Part shown: in pieces, positions 38,298 through 48,362 of the stretch
Layout of the letters: each line of letters opens with the position of its first letter
How positions within the stretch are numbered: position 1 is the stretch's first letter
Assembly: GCA_041392505.1 (NCBI GenBank)
Contig: JAWKLX010000010.1
Span: 157,277 to 221,276, forward strand
Length of the DNA stretch: 64,000 nucleotides
Source of the DNA: UBA6168 sp041392505
Lineage (GTDB): Bacteria; Bacteroidota; Bacteroidia; Chitinophagales; Saprospiraceae
Direction: 5' to 3'
The notes under the pieces: model-generated
The model's database searches: none
What the model saw: only the letters and a program-made list of their open reading frames with translations
What the model was told of the DNA's origin: nothing
Program-made: the position numbers and the translations under genes

Positions 38298-38340
38298 AAA
38301 AAAGCCACATGTAGTGCTTCCATTTGCATGTGGCTTTTTT
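38298..38340. terminator. 14-bp perfect hairpin terminator
   Basis: AAAAAAGCCACATG (38298-38311) and CATGTGGCTTTTTT (38327-38340) pair around 15 bases. The T-run makes it a good terminator on the plus strand for the DUF1800/DUF1501 unit, and the A-run allows use on the other strand. From 38341 to 38732 I see no credible gene. Confidence 0.8.
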
Positions 38341-38732
38341 ATTGTCATTTTCCCGTCCTGAAATTGCATTACACAAAAAAGAAACAAGATGGACATCCAT
38401 AGAAGTCGAGTGCTCGGCAAGGCTGTAATTTTTAGCTTCAATCACCATGCGGGTTGTTTTATTCAACCGTAAGGACATATCATTTTGAAAATTGCCTCCT
38501 TTTCTCTTTAGCAATTGGTCATTACATCTCCCCAACTCCCTACCTTTATCCTTTCCAAAACCTAAAACAAAAAGCACCTATTCATGGCCCTCTTCTTCGG
38601 TGACCCAGCCCATAAGATTTATCCAGCCCAGGTTGAAGCCAACACAAAGTTGTCAATTTGGCACTATGTAACCTTATGGAAACCAGTGCTTATCATCCCA
38701 TCACCTGCATTATCGCAAGCAATCCATAGTTG

Positions 38733-41625
38733 ATGAAACAAGTGCACGCAAGGAGAACCAAACTCTTCTTTTGGATCGTTTTGTTGCCAATTAGCCTGAC
38801 TGTGCAAGCACAGGAAAAGGACACCACGCAGGCCAACCTCTCCTTTGCCAAAAAAGAACTGATCCCCCTCATCGAAGCCCGCATGCAACAGCCGGGAGGG
38901 GATACGGCCCGGTATTTTATCCTTGAAACAGTACGCACCCACTGTAATGGTGACTACGATTGTTTGCAACTGGCCTATGATGTGGTCTTAAAGAGATTAG
39001 AGCAGGTCTTCAAGCATTTTGCTGGATTATTGGTAGCAGAGGAGATGGCCACAATAGCAGCCTCGCATAAAGATTTTAACGCTCAGGCCAGTGCCTATAA
39101 GCGGCTGGCCAGTTTGTATGCCTTTCTAGGCGACAGAAAGAAGGAAGGGTTTTTTAATGAAGAAACGCTCAGGATGTACGAGAAGGCTGGCAACACACAA
39201 ATGGTCATTGAACGGAAAGCCTTCCAGATGGAAGGAAGGGCTTGGCATTTAGGTGAGGTGGACGAAGCCATCTCCGCAATAGAAGAACAGTTGGCCCTCG
39301 CCCTTGAGCTAGGCTATAATGATGTGGCCTCACGGATACGTATCCGCTTGAAATACCTATTTGAAAGCTTTGGCTATTACGATAAAATGGTAGAACAGGT
39401 CGAAGCTCACAGGAGCTTCACTATTCCAGACCCTTTTGTTGCCTTCGGAAGCTGGCTTTGCATTTGAAGCTGCCAAAGGGAGGGCGATATTCTGCTTGGG
39501 CTAAAAAAGTATGGACAAGCACGCCAATCCCTACTTAAAAGCACTCCGTATCTTATCTTCTGGTGAAAAAAGCCACCATGCCACTTGGAGGGAAATCCAA
39601 ACACTTCATCAGCTTGCCAAGCTGGAATGGGAACTCAAGGATGCAGAAGGAGCAGAAACCTTCCTCGACAAGGCCGACTCAATCGCTGGTAAATTTTATA
39701 TGCATGATAACATCATAGCAAGCCTGGAACTGAGGGTGACAATTGCAGAGGCTGAAAATGATTATGAATCCGCTTTTCGTTTCACAAATAAAATAATGGA
39801 ACACAAGGCCATGAGGGACCAGGCAAAAGGGGAACACGATTCCCAGAGAAACGCTTTGCGTGAACAAAGGGATAACCTAGAAAAAGAAAGGGAAAGACAG
39901 GAACTCTCCCTCCAACTCCGCTCCAACCAACTGAACTTTTCCATAACCATAGTTGCGCTGGTGGTTTTGGCGGCCATTGGCCTGTTCATCGGCTTCCGAA
40001 ACCAACGTCGACGGAAAGAAGAACTCTTTGCCGAGAACACCCTCATCCAACGACGAGCCGAGCAGCTCAAAGCACTCGATGCCGCCAAGTCCCTTCTTCA
40101 TAGCGTCAGCCATGAACTCCGTACCCCGATCTCCCTCATCCGGTACGTCCATTCGTTTTGAAAAAAAGCACCTCGACGAAGAGGATGCCCACCTGCTCCA
40201 ACTTGCCGAACAGGGCAGCAAAGACCTCCAGCTTTTTGGTCAATGAAATATTGGACCTCGGCAAAATGGAATCGGGTAGGATGGAACTGAATGGCGACAC
40301 CCGTGCGGCTGTCGGCCTATTTCACCCACTACCTCTCCCAGTTCGAGTCTTTGGCTTACCAAAGGTGCATTATGGCTTTGAGGTTTTTTTTTTCAAAAAA
40401 CACGCTGGGCAAGTTGGACAAAGAAAAATGCCGCCAGTTGGTTTACAACCTCTTGTCCAATGCCTTCAAATTTACCCAAACGGGTGGCGCAGTAAAAGTG
40501 GCGGTAAAAATGGAGGGCGGCCAATTGCAACTGGAGGTCAGCGACACGGGCAAGGGCATTCACCCCGACGACCTGCCCCATGTTTTCGACCGCTATTTCC
40601 AGACCAACCGACCCGATGCCCCTGCGACGGGCGGCACAGGTATTGGATTAGCGCTCTGCCAGGAGTACGCCCGTCTTTTCGGGGGGCAAATTTCTGTGGA
40701 AAGTGAACTGGGAAAAGGAACGGTTTTCAAAGTGGCCTTCCCTGTGGAAGAAGTGAAAGTGGACATTTTGGAAGAAGACTTGTCCAATGAACTGATCTCC
40801 ACTTTTAAGGAGGTCAAAGAAAAACCCGATCAATTTCAGGCTGCTCCAACCGCCCCTCCTGCCACTGGGAAAAAACCGACCATCTTGGTCGTGGAGGACG
40901 GAACTCCAGTCCTACATGCAACTGGTTTTAAAAAAACATTTCAACGTGGCCTTGGCTGGCAACGGCCACGAGGCACTGACCCATCTTGCTGAAAACAGCC
41001 ACCCCGATCTCATCATCAGCGACCTGATGATGCCCATCATGGACGGCTACCAGCTCCTCGAACGGCTCAAAGGCGAGGCCGCTTCTCAACACATCCCCGT
41101 CATCATGCTCACTGCGCGGGCAGAAAAGGACGACCGCCTCAAAGCCCTCCGTATCGGTGTGGACGAGCTATTTGACCAAACCCTTCGACGAGGAGGAACT
41201 CATCGCCGCATCACCAATCTTTTATCCAACAAAGCGGTCAGGACAGAGGCATCGGCAGAGGAAGAACGGAAAGCGGCCTAATTTCCATCGGCCTATCCGA
41301 ACGGGACAAAGAGTGGCTCGATGCCTTTGAAACCTACACCGCTCCCACCTGTCGAACAACTACCTGTCCGTTACCGATATGGCCGATGAATTTGCCATGA
41401 GCACATCCACCCTCCTCCACGCCGGAACCAAACGCCTCACAGGCTTGACCCCTCCAACAATCACCTTTTGGAAATGCGTTTGGACATGGCCCGCCAATTG
41501 TTGGAAGATCGCCTTTACCGGTCCGTCTCGGTCGCCCTCGAAGTGGGCTACGGCGATGTCCGCAATTTTCAAAAAGTTACAAGAAAGGTTTGGCAAAAGT
41601 CCCTCCGGAGCTGATAGTGGAGTGA
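38733..41625 (+). pseudogene. hybrid two-component regulator (TPR sensor, kinase, receiver, AraC), copy 1, heavily frameshifted
   Basis: The pieces follow the same order as the better copy at 50887-54107. A signal peptide and helical TPR-like periplasmic region come first (38733-39467: FFWIVLLPISLTVQAQ, ASAYKRLASLYAFLGDRKKE). More TPR and a membrane helix lie at 39511-40161 (LNFSITIVALVVLAAIGLFI), with the phospho-acceptor region SVSHELRTPISL. The ATPase domain is at 40291-40992 (LVYNLLSNAFKFTQTGGAVK, DTGKGIHPDDLPHVFDRYFQ). The receiver is at ~40880-41250 (DLIISDLMMPIMDGYQLLER), and an AraC helix-turn-helix lies at 41380-41625 (SVALEVGYGDVRNFQKV in another frame). At least six shifts break it. 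It is the sensory gene of module copy 1. Confidence 0.82.
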
Positions 41626-41646
41626 ATTAGAGGTCAAGAGTCAGGA

Positions 41647-41775
41647 GTGTTAAGAGAAATTTTGATGCTTGTTTTCGACACAGCGATATGAAGCTGATTT
41701 TTATGATTTTATGACAAACAGCCGCCTCCGGCGGCATATATCAATCATAAAAATCAGCGTGCAGTCTCTTAACAC
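41647..41775. mobile_element. MITE-like inverted-repeat element, copy 2
   Basis: A 129-bp copy of the element at 33856-33988 with the same ends (GTGTTAAGAGA and TCTCTTAACAC), the same GCCGCC/GGCGGC hairpin and a few changes inside. It lies 22 bp after the broken regulator gene. The stretch from 41776 to 42141 has no gene. Confidence 0.8.
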
Positions 41776-42141
41776 CCCTAGTCAAGGATTAGGACTCGGT
41801 CAGGTCTGACCCCATGCTCCTGACACCTTTTTCGGTATGCCCACCCATTTTGACGGATTTTGACCACGTAAGCTTCTTGTTTGATTGATTTTAACACCTA
41901 TTTGAAGGATTCTCACCATTCCCCACCTCCACATTTGCACCAACGGTTTGCAAAAACAATAGTACGTTGGTGGTTTTTCCAATCTTTTTACTGCCTGAGA
42001 CAGCTTTCAAGTTTCAAAAACTTGGAAAGTGTAACCAGCTATCAACACAGTGTTTTCACGCTCATCCGGCCCTCACGGGCAACGGCATTCCCATGCCCAT
42101 AAGGAACGGAAACACTGCCCAGACTAGGCAATAAATATTTT

Positions 42142-42153
42142 CTATAACCCGGA
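42142..42153 (+). promoter_or_regulatory. conserved CTATAACCCGGA element upstream of the PKD gene
   Basis: CTATAACCCGGA lies 51 bp before the start codon and recurs exactly at 54775-54786, 50 bp before the paralogous PKD gene. The preceding ~50 bp are also partly alike (CATGCCCAT, GCCCAN-AAGG-like blocks). It may be a promoter core or activator site; no function is shown. Confidence 0.4.
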
Positions 42154-42203
42154 CTGCTCTGGGATATCTTATCCAGGGCAAGCCCTTAAATCTTTTTGTC
42201 CAA

Positions 42204-42560
42204 ATGAAAACAATTAATTTTTTCGCCACTGCCATCCTACTTTGTCTGACCCTTGTTGGCCAACCTGTTTTGCAGGCTGAAACCCGTGCTGACATTTCCC
42301 TTGAAATGCCCAACAGTTGTCCTACGGCCAGCTTCTCGATCGTGAACAATGGTGTCACTGCGGGCACCCCAGTCAGTTTCACCAACCAGTCAACCGGGGC
42401 CAGTTCCTACCTTTGGGATTTTGGCGACGGGGCTACATCGACGGCCGTGAACCCGTCACATGTGTACAGTTCTGCGGGGGCTTATACGGTGAAGTTGCGG
42501 TCGATGATAGATGGCTGTACGGTGGAGTTTATTGGGACAGTGGACGTAATAATGCTTTAA
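42204..42560 (+). CDS. small secreted single-PKD-domain protein, copy 1
   Basis: A 118-residue protein: signal peptide (FFATAILLCLTLVGQPVLQA), a short acidic linker, and one PKD domain filling the rest. The domain reads CPTASFSIVNNGVTAGTPVS, then SSYLWDFGDGATSTAVNPSH, then YSSAGAYTVKLRSMIDGC. WDFGDG is the PKD hallmark. There is no sorting domain, so it is probably periplasmic or released by another route. It is a paralog of the gene at 54836, and in both places it lies after a hybrid AraC regulator and before a convergent ~480-residue gene. PKD folds bind glycans or proteins; its ligand is unknown. Confidence 0.85.
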   Translation: MKTINFFATAILLCLTLVGQPVLQAETRADISLEMPNSCPTASFSIVNNGVTAGTPVSFTNQSTGASSYLWDFGDGATSTAVNPSHVYSSAGAYTVKLRSMIDGCTVEFIGTVDVIML

Positions 42561-42581
42561 GGAACGATGATATGATTTTTG

Positions 42582-42712
42582 GAGGCTGTCTCATAAGTCC
42601 CTTTGGAGCGATAATTTACTAAATCTCAAAGATTTAGTAAATTTAAAATCAAGGAGTTATACATTTGCTAAATTTTAAAAATTTAGCAAATGTAGACTTA
42701 TGAGACAGGCTC
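42582..42712. mobile_element. 131-bp non-autonomous element with IS1182-like ends
   Basis: GAGGCTGTCTCATAAGTC (42582-42599) and GACTTATGAGACAGGCTC (42695-42712) are inverted with one mismatch. Ends of the GGCTGTCTCA type are known from IS1182-family and related insertion sequences. Inside are two more hairpins (CTAAATC...GATTTAG and TTTGCTAAATTTT with its complement). It fills the gap between the convergent PKD and ~480-residue genes. Confidence 0.7.
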
Positions 42713-42716
42713 AATT

Positions 42717-44153
42717 TTACAAATCGGAAATTTTCTCTTTAATCCAATCGCTTGAAATAATAGGTGTTTTGGATTGCAAATAATTTATCATCTCCTCTTT
42801 TTTGAGGTTTTTCTTTTTTCTGGAAACAACGACAGAAATTAATTTTTTTACGGCGAGCATGAAGTTGATATTTGCCGACCTTCTTTCTTCGGAAACAGAA
42901 ATTTCCCTTCGGAATAGTTTTTCATCTGCTTCAATTTTTGAAAAGACCAGGTCGAATAAATCATGGTTTTCGAGAAATAATTCAAACCAGCATTTTATCA
43001 AAGTACATCTCCCGCTCATATAGTTGAGAATATGAGAAGGCTTATAGTTTTCTAGTAAATCGATGCACTTTATGTATTCTTTTTTCGCAAAATGGATGGT
43101 TGAAACACTGAAATTTTTTGCACTGTCCCTAATTTCAGGTTCAAGGAATTGTTCGTGTTCTTCAATAAAACTCGCTGTCCAATCAAACGCTTGGTTGATA
43201 CAACCGACTTTAACGATGTTTCCAAAATCAGATTCAGCTATCCTTCCGCTAATTACAATTAGTTCAAGTTCCAGCCCGAGTTTGTACAAGTCCAATAGTT
43301 CTTTCCAGAAGGCTGTATGGCCTTTATTCAATTCCCTGATGGCATAATTCCGTAAATTCAGCATCACCTCATTTTGGTCGTGTTTGCTTAAGTAAGAAAA
43401 ATTATTTTTCAATAATTTTTTTCCATTCTCAAATGCAGCCTCCGCTTTTTCAGGATCATATAAATCCAGCACGTTGCGGTACATCAGATAAGCTGGGTTT
43501 TCGGGAATGTATTTCCCACTTTCTACGATGGATTCATCCAATAATTTTACAGGTACTTTTTTCACGAAAATGCGTTCCCGGTTTTTGATCTCCGCGGCAA
43601 AACGCAGCTTGGCAAGCAGATAAAACCGGTCAAGGTCTTCCATGGCATCTTCCACGGAATACAGCGCACCACCGTATTTATCCGTCTGAGGATTGAAAAA
43701 ATAGTCATGTTTGAGCCACAGCGATTCGGAATAGGAGTGGATGTCTTGGTGGGGCCTTTTTTCAATTTCACCCAACAATGCTTTGGTTTCCTTTTCAAAA
43801 AGGGAATGGGCGTTGTGCCGGGCGTGCGATTGGATGAGCTGTTTTTTAGATGCTGCTGCATTGCTTTCCACTTGTTCGACGACGAGGAAGCGCTCGATCA
43901 GCAGGCGCAGTTTATGGTTGAACCACCAATATTCTTGCTCCGAAAATTCCTTGTTCGGTTGCACCTTTTTCCAGATGATGTGCGGCCGGATGCGGGCAGC
44001 ATCGTATTCGGGGTGCCATTTACGCAATTGTTCGAAGAGGACGATCAGTGGCTGGGATTGATTGAAGTAAGGCGAGCGGAGGAATTTGCCGAGGCGGCGG
44101 ATCTCTTCAACAGAGAGCAAGCAGAGGAGTTCGATGACGGTATTTCGTTTCAT
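42717..44153 (-). CDS. ~480-residue protein of unknown family, module copy 1
   Basis: A 478-residue, helix-rich, presumably cytoplasmic protein without signal peptide or membrane helix. The ATG at 44153 is chosen because it gives the same start (MKRNTVIELLCLLSVEEIRR) as the paralog at 56684 (MKRNTVIDLLSLLSGEEVTK); the frame is open to 44189. Shared blocks include KLGKFLRSPYFN-like GKFLRSPYFNQSQPLIVLFE, LRKWHPEYDAARIRPHIIWK, KKQLIQSHARHNAHSLFEKE and DIHSYSESLWLKHDYFF. The periodic helical pattern resembles TPR-like solenoids, but I recognise no named domain. It is convergent with the PKD gene and divergent from the secreted gene at 44884. The role is unknown. Confidence 0.85.
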   Translation of the reverse strand: MKRNTVIELLCLLSVEEIRRLGKFLRSPYFNQSQPLIVLFEQLRKWHPEYDAARIRPHIIWKKVQPNKEFSEQEYWWFNHKLRLLIERFLVVEQVESNAAASKKQLIQSHARHNAHSLFEKETKALLGEIEKRPHQDIHSYSESLWLKHDYFFNPQTDKYGGALYSVEDAMEDLDRFYLLAKLRFAAEIKNRERIFVKKVPVKLLDESIVESGKYIPENPAYLMYRNVLDLYDPEKAEAAFENGKKLLKNNFSYLSKHDQNEVMLNLRNYAIRELNKGHTAFWKELLDLYKLGLELELIVISGRIAESDFGNIVKVGCINQAFDWTASFIEEHEQFLEPEIRDSAKNFSVSTIHFAKKEYIKCIDLLENYKPSHILNYMSGRCTLIKCWFELFLENHDLFDLVFSKIEADEKLFRREISVSEERRSANINFMLAVKKLISVVVSRKKKNLKKEEMINYLQSKTPIISSDWIKEKISDL

Positions 44154-44323
44154 GTCTATAGAATGAGTTATATAACCTGCAAGTTTCAAAAAAAATACCT
44201 AATCCGTCATGATTTTTGATCATTAATTTTCAAGTTAAAGTATTTTATAAAATATTGATAATAAATAAATTGTAAAAAAAATAAGATAAAAAGACATCAT
44301 TAGTATTCAAGTAATCCTTGAAA

Positions 44324-44373
44324 TTGTCTTTGAAGGATAAAGCCCCATGCCCCTATCTTTGACCCATCGAAAA
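44324..44373 (+). promoter_or_regulatory. promoter-like block upstream of the secreted gene at 44884
   Basis: ATTGTCTTTGAA (44323-44334) contains a -33-like TTTG at 44329, and TATCTTTG at 44354-44361 fits the Bacteroidota -7 box TAnnTTTG 25 bp further on. CCCATCGAAA follows. The same arrangement recurs at 47961-47997 and 57120-57168. If used, it implies a leader of about 500 nt; the rest of 44154-44883 has no gene. Confidence 0.55.
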
Positions 44374-44883
44374 AAGAACAAGATCGAATGCCGAATGAAA
44401 ACAAAAAATCCAGTTTCTTGCCCAATGCCAACACGGGCTGAAATTTCGATCAACAAGTTTCTCAGGTAAGCATTCCAACCTAATATTCCAATTGATTTTG
44501 GAACCCCCTGAGGGCCGAGCAGAATGATGCAAAAAGCTCGGTAAGTGCCCCGGTCCGCATGTAAGCGCTATTTAAATACGATTGGAGCGTGGCCTAACAG
44601 CATAGTGGCGGACAGGAAAATTGACGGAAATAGCCCTTTGGTTTTTCCCAATTTTGCGCCGCACTCCCAAATCCAGTGATTTGCCGATGGGCAAAACCGG
44701 AACAGACCTCACAACCTCAATTTTCACAACATCACTTAGTTAAACGAGGAACAGCATTATTAAAAAAAACAAGAACCGATTGTGTGAACCCTTTGGTTCA
44801 CCTGGGCTTGCTTTGTCCAAAACCCAGAAAACATCGAGCAATCAATCAAACCCATTTCAATAACATTTAAAATTTAATCTAAC

Positions 44884-47424
44884 ATGAAAATGAATTTCAT
44901 CAAAACCCTAACGCTCTTTTTACTGGTTTTAGGTGGTGTGTTTTTCTCCACAGGCCTGCATGCCCAATTATTTTCAGGGACTGCCAATGGCGTCTATGAC
45001 ATGGAAGTAACATCTGGTACTTCTATAACTATCAGTGCCACTGGTGCAGATGGCGGATTTCGAAGTTTCACAAATAACCCGGGCGGTTCAGGAGGAACCG
45101 TTGAAGCCACGTTTGCGGTAAACACAGGGGATTTTATCCGGGTGATAATAGGCCAATCGGGAAGATCAGCTACCAATGATGGCTCTGGTGGGGGAGGAAC
45201 CGCCGTGATCAACTGTGGTTCTTCTTTATTGAACTGTGACAATAATTTGGGCACCTTACTTATTACCGCAGGTGCTGGTGGTGGGGCTGGCATAAATAGC
45301 AATGGCGGAGGGGCTACCAACGTCCAAGGGCCCGGTACGGACGGTAACGGGCAAGGAAACGAATCCGCTTCACAAGCAGGTTGCAATGTCTATACTGGTG
45401 TGGGTAACCATCCAGGGCCTGGATTTGGGCATGGTGGGGTTGGGTTTGGTGGCCACGGTGGTGGCGGTGCTGGTTACACAGGGGGCGACGGAAACCCAAA
45501 TCGAAATGGAGCTGACGGGGGCAGCAATTATGTTGACCCTTCAGGTACCAATGTGACGAATATGTCCGGAACAGATGGCGCAAGTACTTTGTCCGATGGC
45601 ACAGTTACCATAAACGGTTCAGCGGCTGTTTTGGATATCATCAGTGCTGTGAACTGTGCGGAGACGGTGACTTATGATTCGGACATGGATGGTGTGACAG
45701 ACGAAAATGACAACTGCCCCTACATTGCCAACCCCGGCCAGGAAGATGCTGACGGCGACGGCGTTGGGGATGTTTGTGAAGTAGTCTTGGACGATGACGG
45801 TGACGGTGTGCCCAATGAAGACGACCTCTGTGCCAACACCCCCGTAGGTGAGGGCGTCAATGCCGATGGATGCTCTTGCTCCCAAGTGACCGTTGATGAC
45901 GGCGACCCATGTACACTGGACGAGTGCATTGATGGCGTAGTTACCCACACTTTCCAAGATGCCGACGGTGATGGCGTTTGCGATGCCAATGATAGCTGCC
46001 CCGGAGGTGATGACAACATGGACGCCGATGCAGATGGTATTCCCGACTTTTGCGACGCCTGCCCCAACGATCCTGATAATGACATAGATGGCGATGGCAT
46101 TTGTGGCGATCTGGACAATTGTTCAAATACGAGCAATTCCAACCAAGCAGATGCCGATGGCGATGGCATTGGTGATGAATGCGACCCTTGCCCCAATGAT
46201 GAGACCAACTCCTGTGGCCAGACATATTATGAAGACCAGGACGATGACGGCTATTCCACCTTTGTGACCGTTTTTACCAACCTACCACCTAACGGTTATA
46301 AGCTACTTGAAGAGTTGCTGAGTACGTTCCTTTCCGATTGCAACGATACTAACCCGCTGGAATTCCCCGGCCAGGTCTGGTACAAAGATGCCGACGGCGA
46401 CAACCACTCCGATGGTACCCTGACCAATTCGTGCCTGCGCCCCGCTGGTTTCAAGGTGTTGTCTGAACTGTCCAGCACCAACGATTGCGACGATACCGAT
46501 GCCAATGAATACCCCGGCCAGGCTTGGTACAAGGACGCCGACGGGGACAACCACTCCGATGGCAGCATGACCGTTTCCTGCCTGCGCCCTACTGGTTACA
46601 AGTTGATGGCCGAACTGACGGGTGCCGGTGACTGTGATGACAGCAGTGCAACCACCTATCCCGGTGCCCCGGAAATCTGTGACAACAAGGACAATGATTG
46701 CGACGGGGATATTGATGAAGGTGTCGGGAATGCTACCTATGTGGGCAATGTCACCTTTTCCAGTCAAGCCCAAATAGATGCGTGGTCAGCCTGCTATACT
46801 ACCATTCAGGGCAACCTGACCATCTCCGGTGGCGGCATTAACAACCTCGGGCCTTTGTCCAACCTTGAAGAAGTAACGGGCATGGTGATCATTTTTACCA
46901 ACTATGCCCTGACATCCCTGAACGGCTTGGATAATCTCGCCAACGTGGGCGGCGCCCTCTATATCTACTACAACTTTTCGTTGTCCAATTGCTGTGCAAT
47001 TGATGACCTGCTCGAAAACGGCGGTGTAGCTGGTACAACGATTATCTTGGGCAACTCCGCCGCCTCACACTGCAACAGCGCAGCACAGGTAATGGCAGCC
47101 TGCCCGATCATCCCACTGGTCTCCAATCCGAACAATGGCTTTGCCACCGGTGAAATGTTTGCCGAAAAAACCACTGCACGTTCGGTCGGCATCTTCCCGA
47201 ACTCGGCCAAGGGCCAGGTAAATATTGAATTTGATGGATATGAGGGCGTTGTTGAACTGATGGTCACCGACCAGCTCGGCCGCACCGTGTGGTCGCAGCA
47301 GTTGGAAGATGCCCACCGGGTGCAGCTCGACCTGTCGAACGGCGATTTCCAGAACGGCATCTACCACGTCACAGTCATTTCCGACGGCGAACGGATGACG
47401 AAGCGTTTGGTGGTGGCGAAATAA
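44884..47424 (+). CDS. secreted Gly-rich/thrombospondin-3/MopE-repeat protein with T9SS type A domain
   Basis: An 846-residue surface protein. A signal peptide (LTLFLLVLGGVFFSTGLHA) leads to a glycine-rich domain (residues ~30-240, GGGTAVINCG, HGGVGFGGHGGGGAGYTGGD). Calcium-binding thrombospondin type 3 repeats follow (DSDMDGVTDENDNCPYIANP, DADGDGVGDVC), then three WYKDADGDN-type repeats and a MopE-like metal-binding motif (APEICDNKDNDCDGDIDEG). A receptor-L-like leucine-rich segment (LTISGGGINNLGPLSNLEEV) comes before the T9SS type A tail (MVTDQLGRTVWSQQLED, FQNGIYHVTVISDGERMTKR). Its C-terminal ~320 residues are almost the same as those of the next gene. It belongs to the secreted output of module copy 1. 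Confidence 0.88.
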   Translation: MKMNFIKTLTLFLLVLGGVFFSTGLHAQLFSGTANGVYDMEVTSGTSITISATGADGGFRSFTNNPGGSGGTVEATFAVNTGDFIRVIIGQSGRSATNDGSGGGGTAVINCGSSLLNCDNNLGTLLITAGAGGGAGINSNGGGATNVQGPGTDGNGQGNESASQAGCNVYTGVGNHPGPGFGHGGVGFGGHGGGGAGYTGGDGNPNRNGADGGSNYVDPSGTNVTNMSGTDGASTLSDGTVTINGSAAVLDIISAVNCAETVTYDSDMDGVTDENDNCPYIANPGQEDADGDGVGDVCEVVLDDDGDGVPNEDDLCANTPVGEGVNADGCSCSQVTVDDGDPCTLDECIDGVVTHTFQDADGDGVCDANDSCPGGDDNMDADADGIPDFCDACPNDPDNDIDGDGICGDLDNCSNTSNSNQADADGDGIGDECDPCPNDETNSCGQTYYEDQDDDGYSTFVTVFTNLPPNGYKLLEELLSTFLSDCNDTNPLEFPGQVWYKDADGDNHSDGTLTNSCLRPAGFKVLSELSSTNDCDDTDANEYPGQAWYKDADGDNHSDGSMTVSCLRPTGYKLMAELTGAGDCDDSSATTYPGAPEICDNKDNDCDGDIDEGVGNATYVGNVTFSSQAQIDAWSACYTTIQGNLTISGGGINNLGPLSNLEEVTGMVIIFTNYALTSLNGLDNLANVGGALYIYYNFSLSNCCAIDDLLENGGVAGTTIILGNSAASHCNSAAQVMAACPIIPLVSNPNNGFATGEMFAEKTTARSVGIFPNSAKGQVNIEFDGYEGVVELMVTDQLGRTVWSQQLEDAHRVQLDLSNGDFQNGIYHVTVISDGERMTKRLVVAK

Positions 47425-47786
47425 TATAAAATGGGTTTAAAAGGGGATGGCGTCTTGCGAGAGATGCCGCCCCTAATATTCTTGTGAGTACTGTTAGAGA
47501 ATTGATTAAAATTTCATCGTTAGGGCAAATAGTTAATGTTCAACGGATTGCTATAGTGGAATCTCATATCCGCTGGCGCAGGACTGTGTCCTGGGCCTGC
47601 CTGTCTGTGACTGAAAATTCTAAAAAGCAGTGGCAAACTGCACGTTGGCCCGTTTCAGGTTGCGCTTTCGCTAAATTTGAAATAACAAAGGCAAGCAGCT
47701 TCCTGATAAAGGATGGGAAGTTGATACGGCCAGCGTATGCAAGAACAATTGTATCCCTGCGCAACAGCAGTAAGTTGTTTAGGTGG

Positions 47787-47844
47787 TGTAAAAATGTAAG
47801 GCTGATTCTTGAGACTCAAAGAATCAGCCTTACATTTGGCACAC
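47787..47844. repeat. hairpin related to the 34467 element
   Basis: AAATGTAAGGCTGATTCTT (47792-47810) is repeated in perfect inversion at 47819-47837, inside GTGT...ACAC ends. The arms share AATGTAAGGCTG with the terminal repeats of the element at 34467-34618, so it looks like a minimal derivative. Confidence 0.7.
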
Positions 47845-47960
47845 TGTCGTTTTTTGTTTTTATTTGAAAGTTGCTTGAATTTACAAATATCTGAAAAACA
47901 GGTTTTTATGCTCGTTTTTAGTTATTTTTTTAAAGAATAAATTCAAAGTAAACCTAAAAT

Positions 47961-47997
47961 TTGTCCCTGAAATATTTTTGAATTTTCTTTACGTTTG
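47961..47997 (+). promoter_or_regulatory. promoter-like block upstream of the secreted gene at 48363
   Basis: TTGTCCCTGAA (47961-47971) is followed at 47990-47997 by TACGTTTG, a TAnnTTTG -7 box, 29 bp from start to start. The same TTGTC plus YYTG plus TAnnTTTG order and spacing is found at 44324 and 57120. The gene starts 366 bp downstream. Confidence 0.55.
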
Positions 47998-48362
47998 CTT
48001 GTGTAGAAAAAACAAAGCTTTTGGATCAAGTGAAAACGATTCTCTTCCCAATAATGTAGGTTAAATTAATCCAGTATGATTCGGCAAAGTTCTTCCTTAA
48101 TTTCAGCGAATCATCAACGCGCTAATCAAAATATCCATGTTGTCCACCGAGTGTTGCTTCAGGTTTGTTGTGCCTTTGATCCAATCTGAGTCCTGATACA
48201 CTTTAGTTAAATGATCCCGGCTTTCTTGCCGGAAATCCATTGGCCGATAAAAATATTGATCGCTAAGAATGCCTTTGTCTATGACAAAGTACAATCATAC
48301 TTCCTTGTCATTTTGATAAGGGCTAAAACCCATTTTTAATAACTTCTTAAATTTTCTTTTCC

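Larger units (their letters stand above)
47425..48362. other. intergenic region with dispersed repeats and a promoter-like block
   Basis: The 938 bp hold the 26-bp repeat at 47568-47593 (identical to 38256-38281), the hairpin at 47787-47844, and a promoter-like block at 47961-47997. The first ~80 bases after the stop (GGGTTTAAAAGGGGATGGC) are repeated after the next gene as part of the duplication. An open minus frame at 48103-48294 has no start or family I trust. Confidence 0.5.

Noticed and set aside
38245..38577. 110-codon open frame on the minus strand
   Set aside because: It runs through the perfect terminator hairpin at 38298-38340 and the dispersed repeat at 38256-38281, and shows no recognisable domain.
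47484..47867. 127-codon plus frame after the first TSP3 protein
   Set aside because: It crosses the 26-bp repeat and the 47787-47844 hairpin and has no family features.
48103..48294. 63-codon minus frame before the second TSP3 protein
   Set aside because: It could be a gene fragment, but there is no start context, domain or repeat support, and the promoter-like block at 47961 suggests this is leader DNA.
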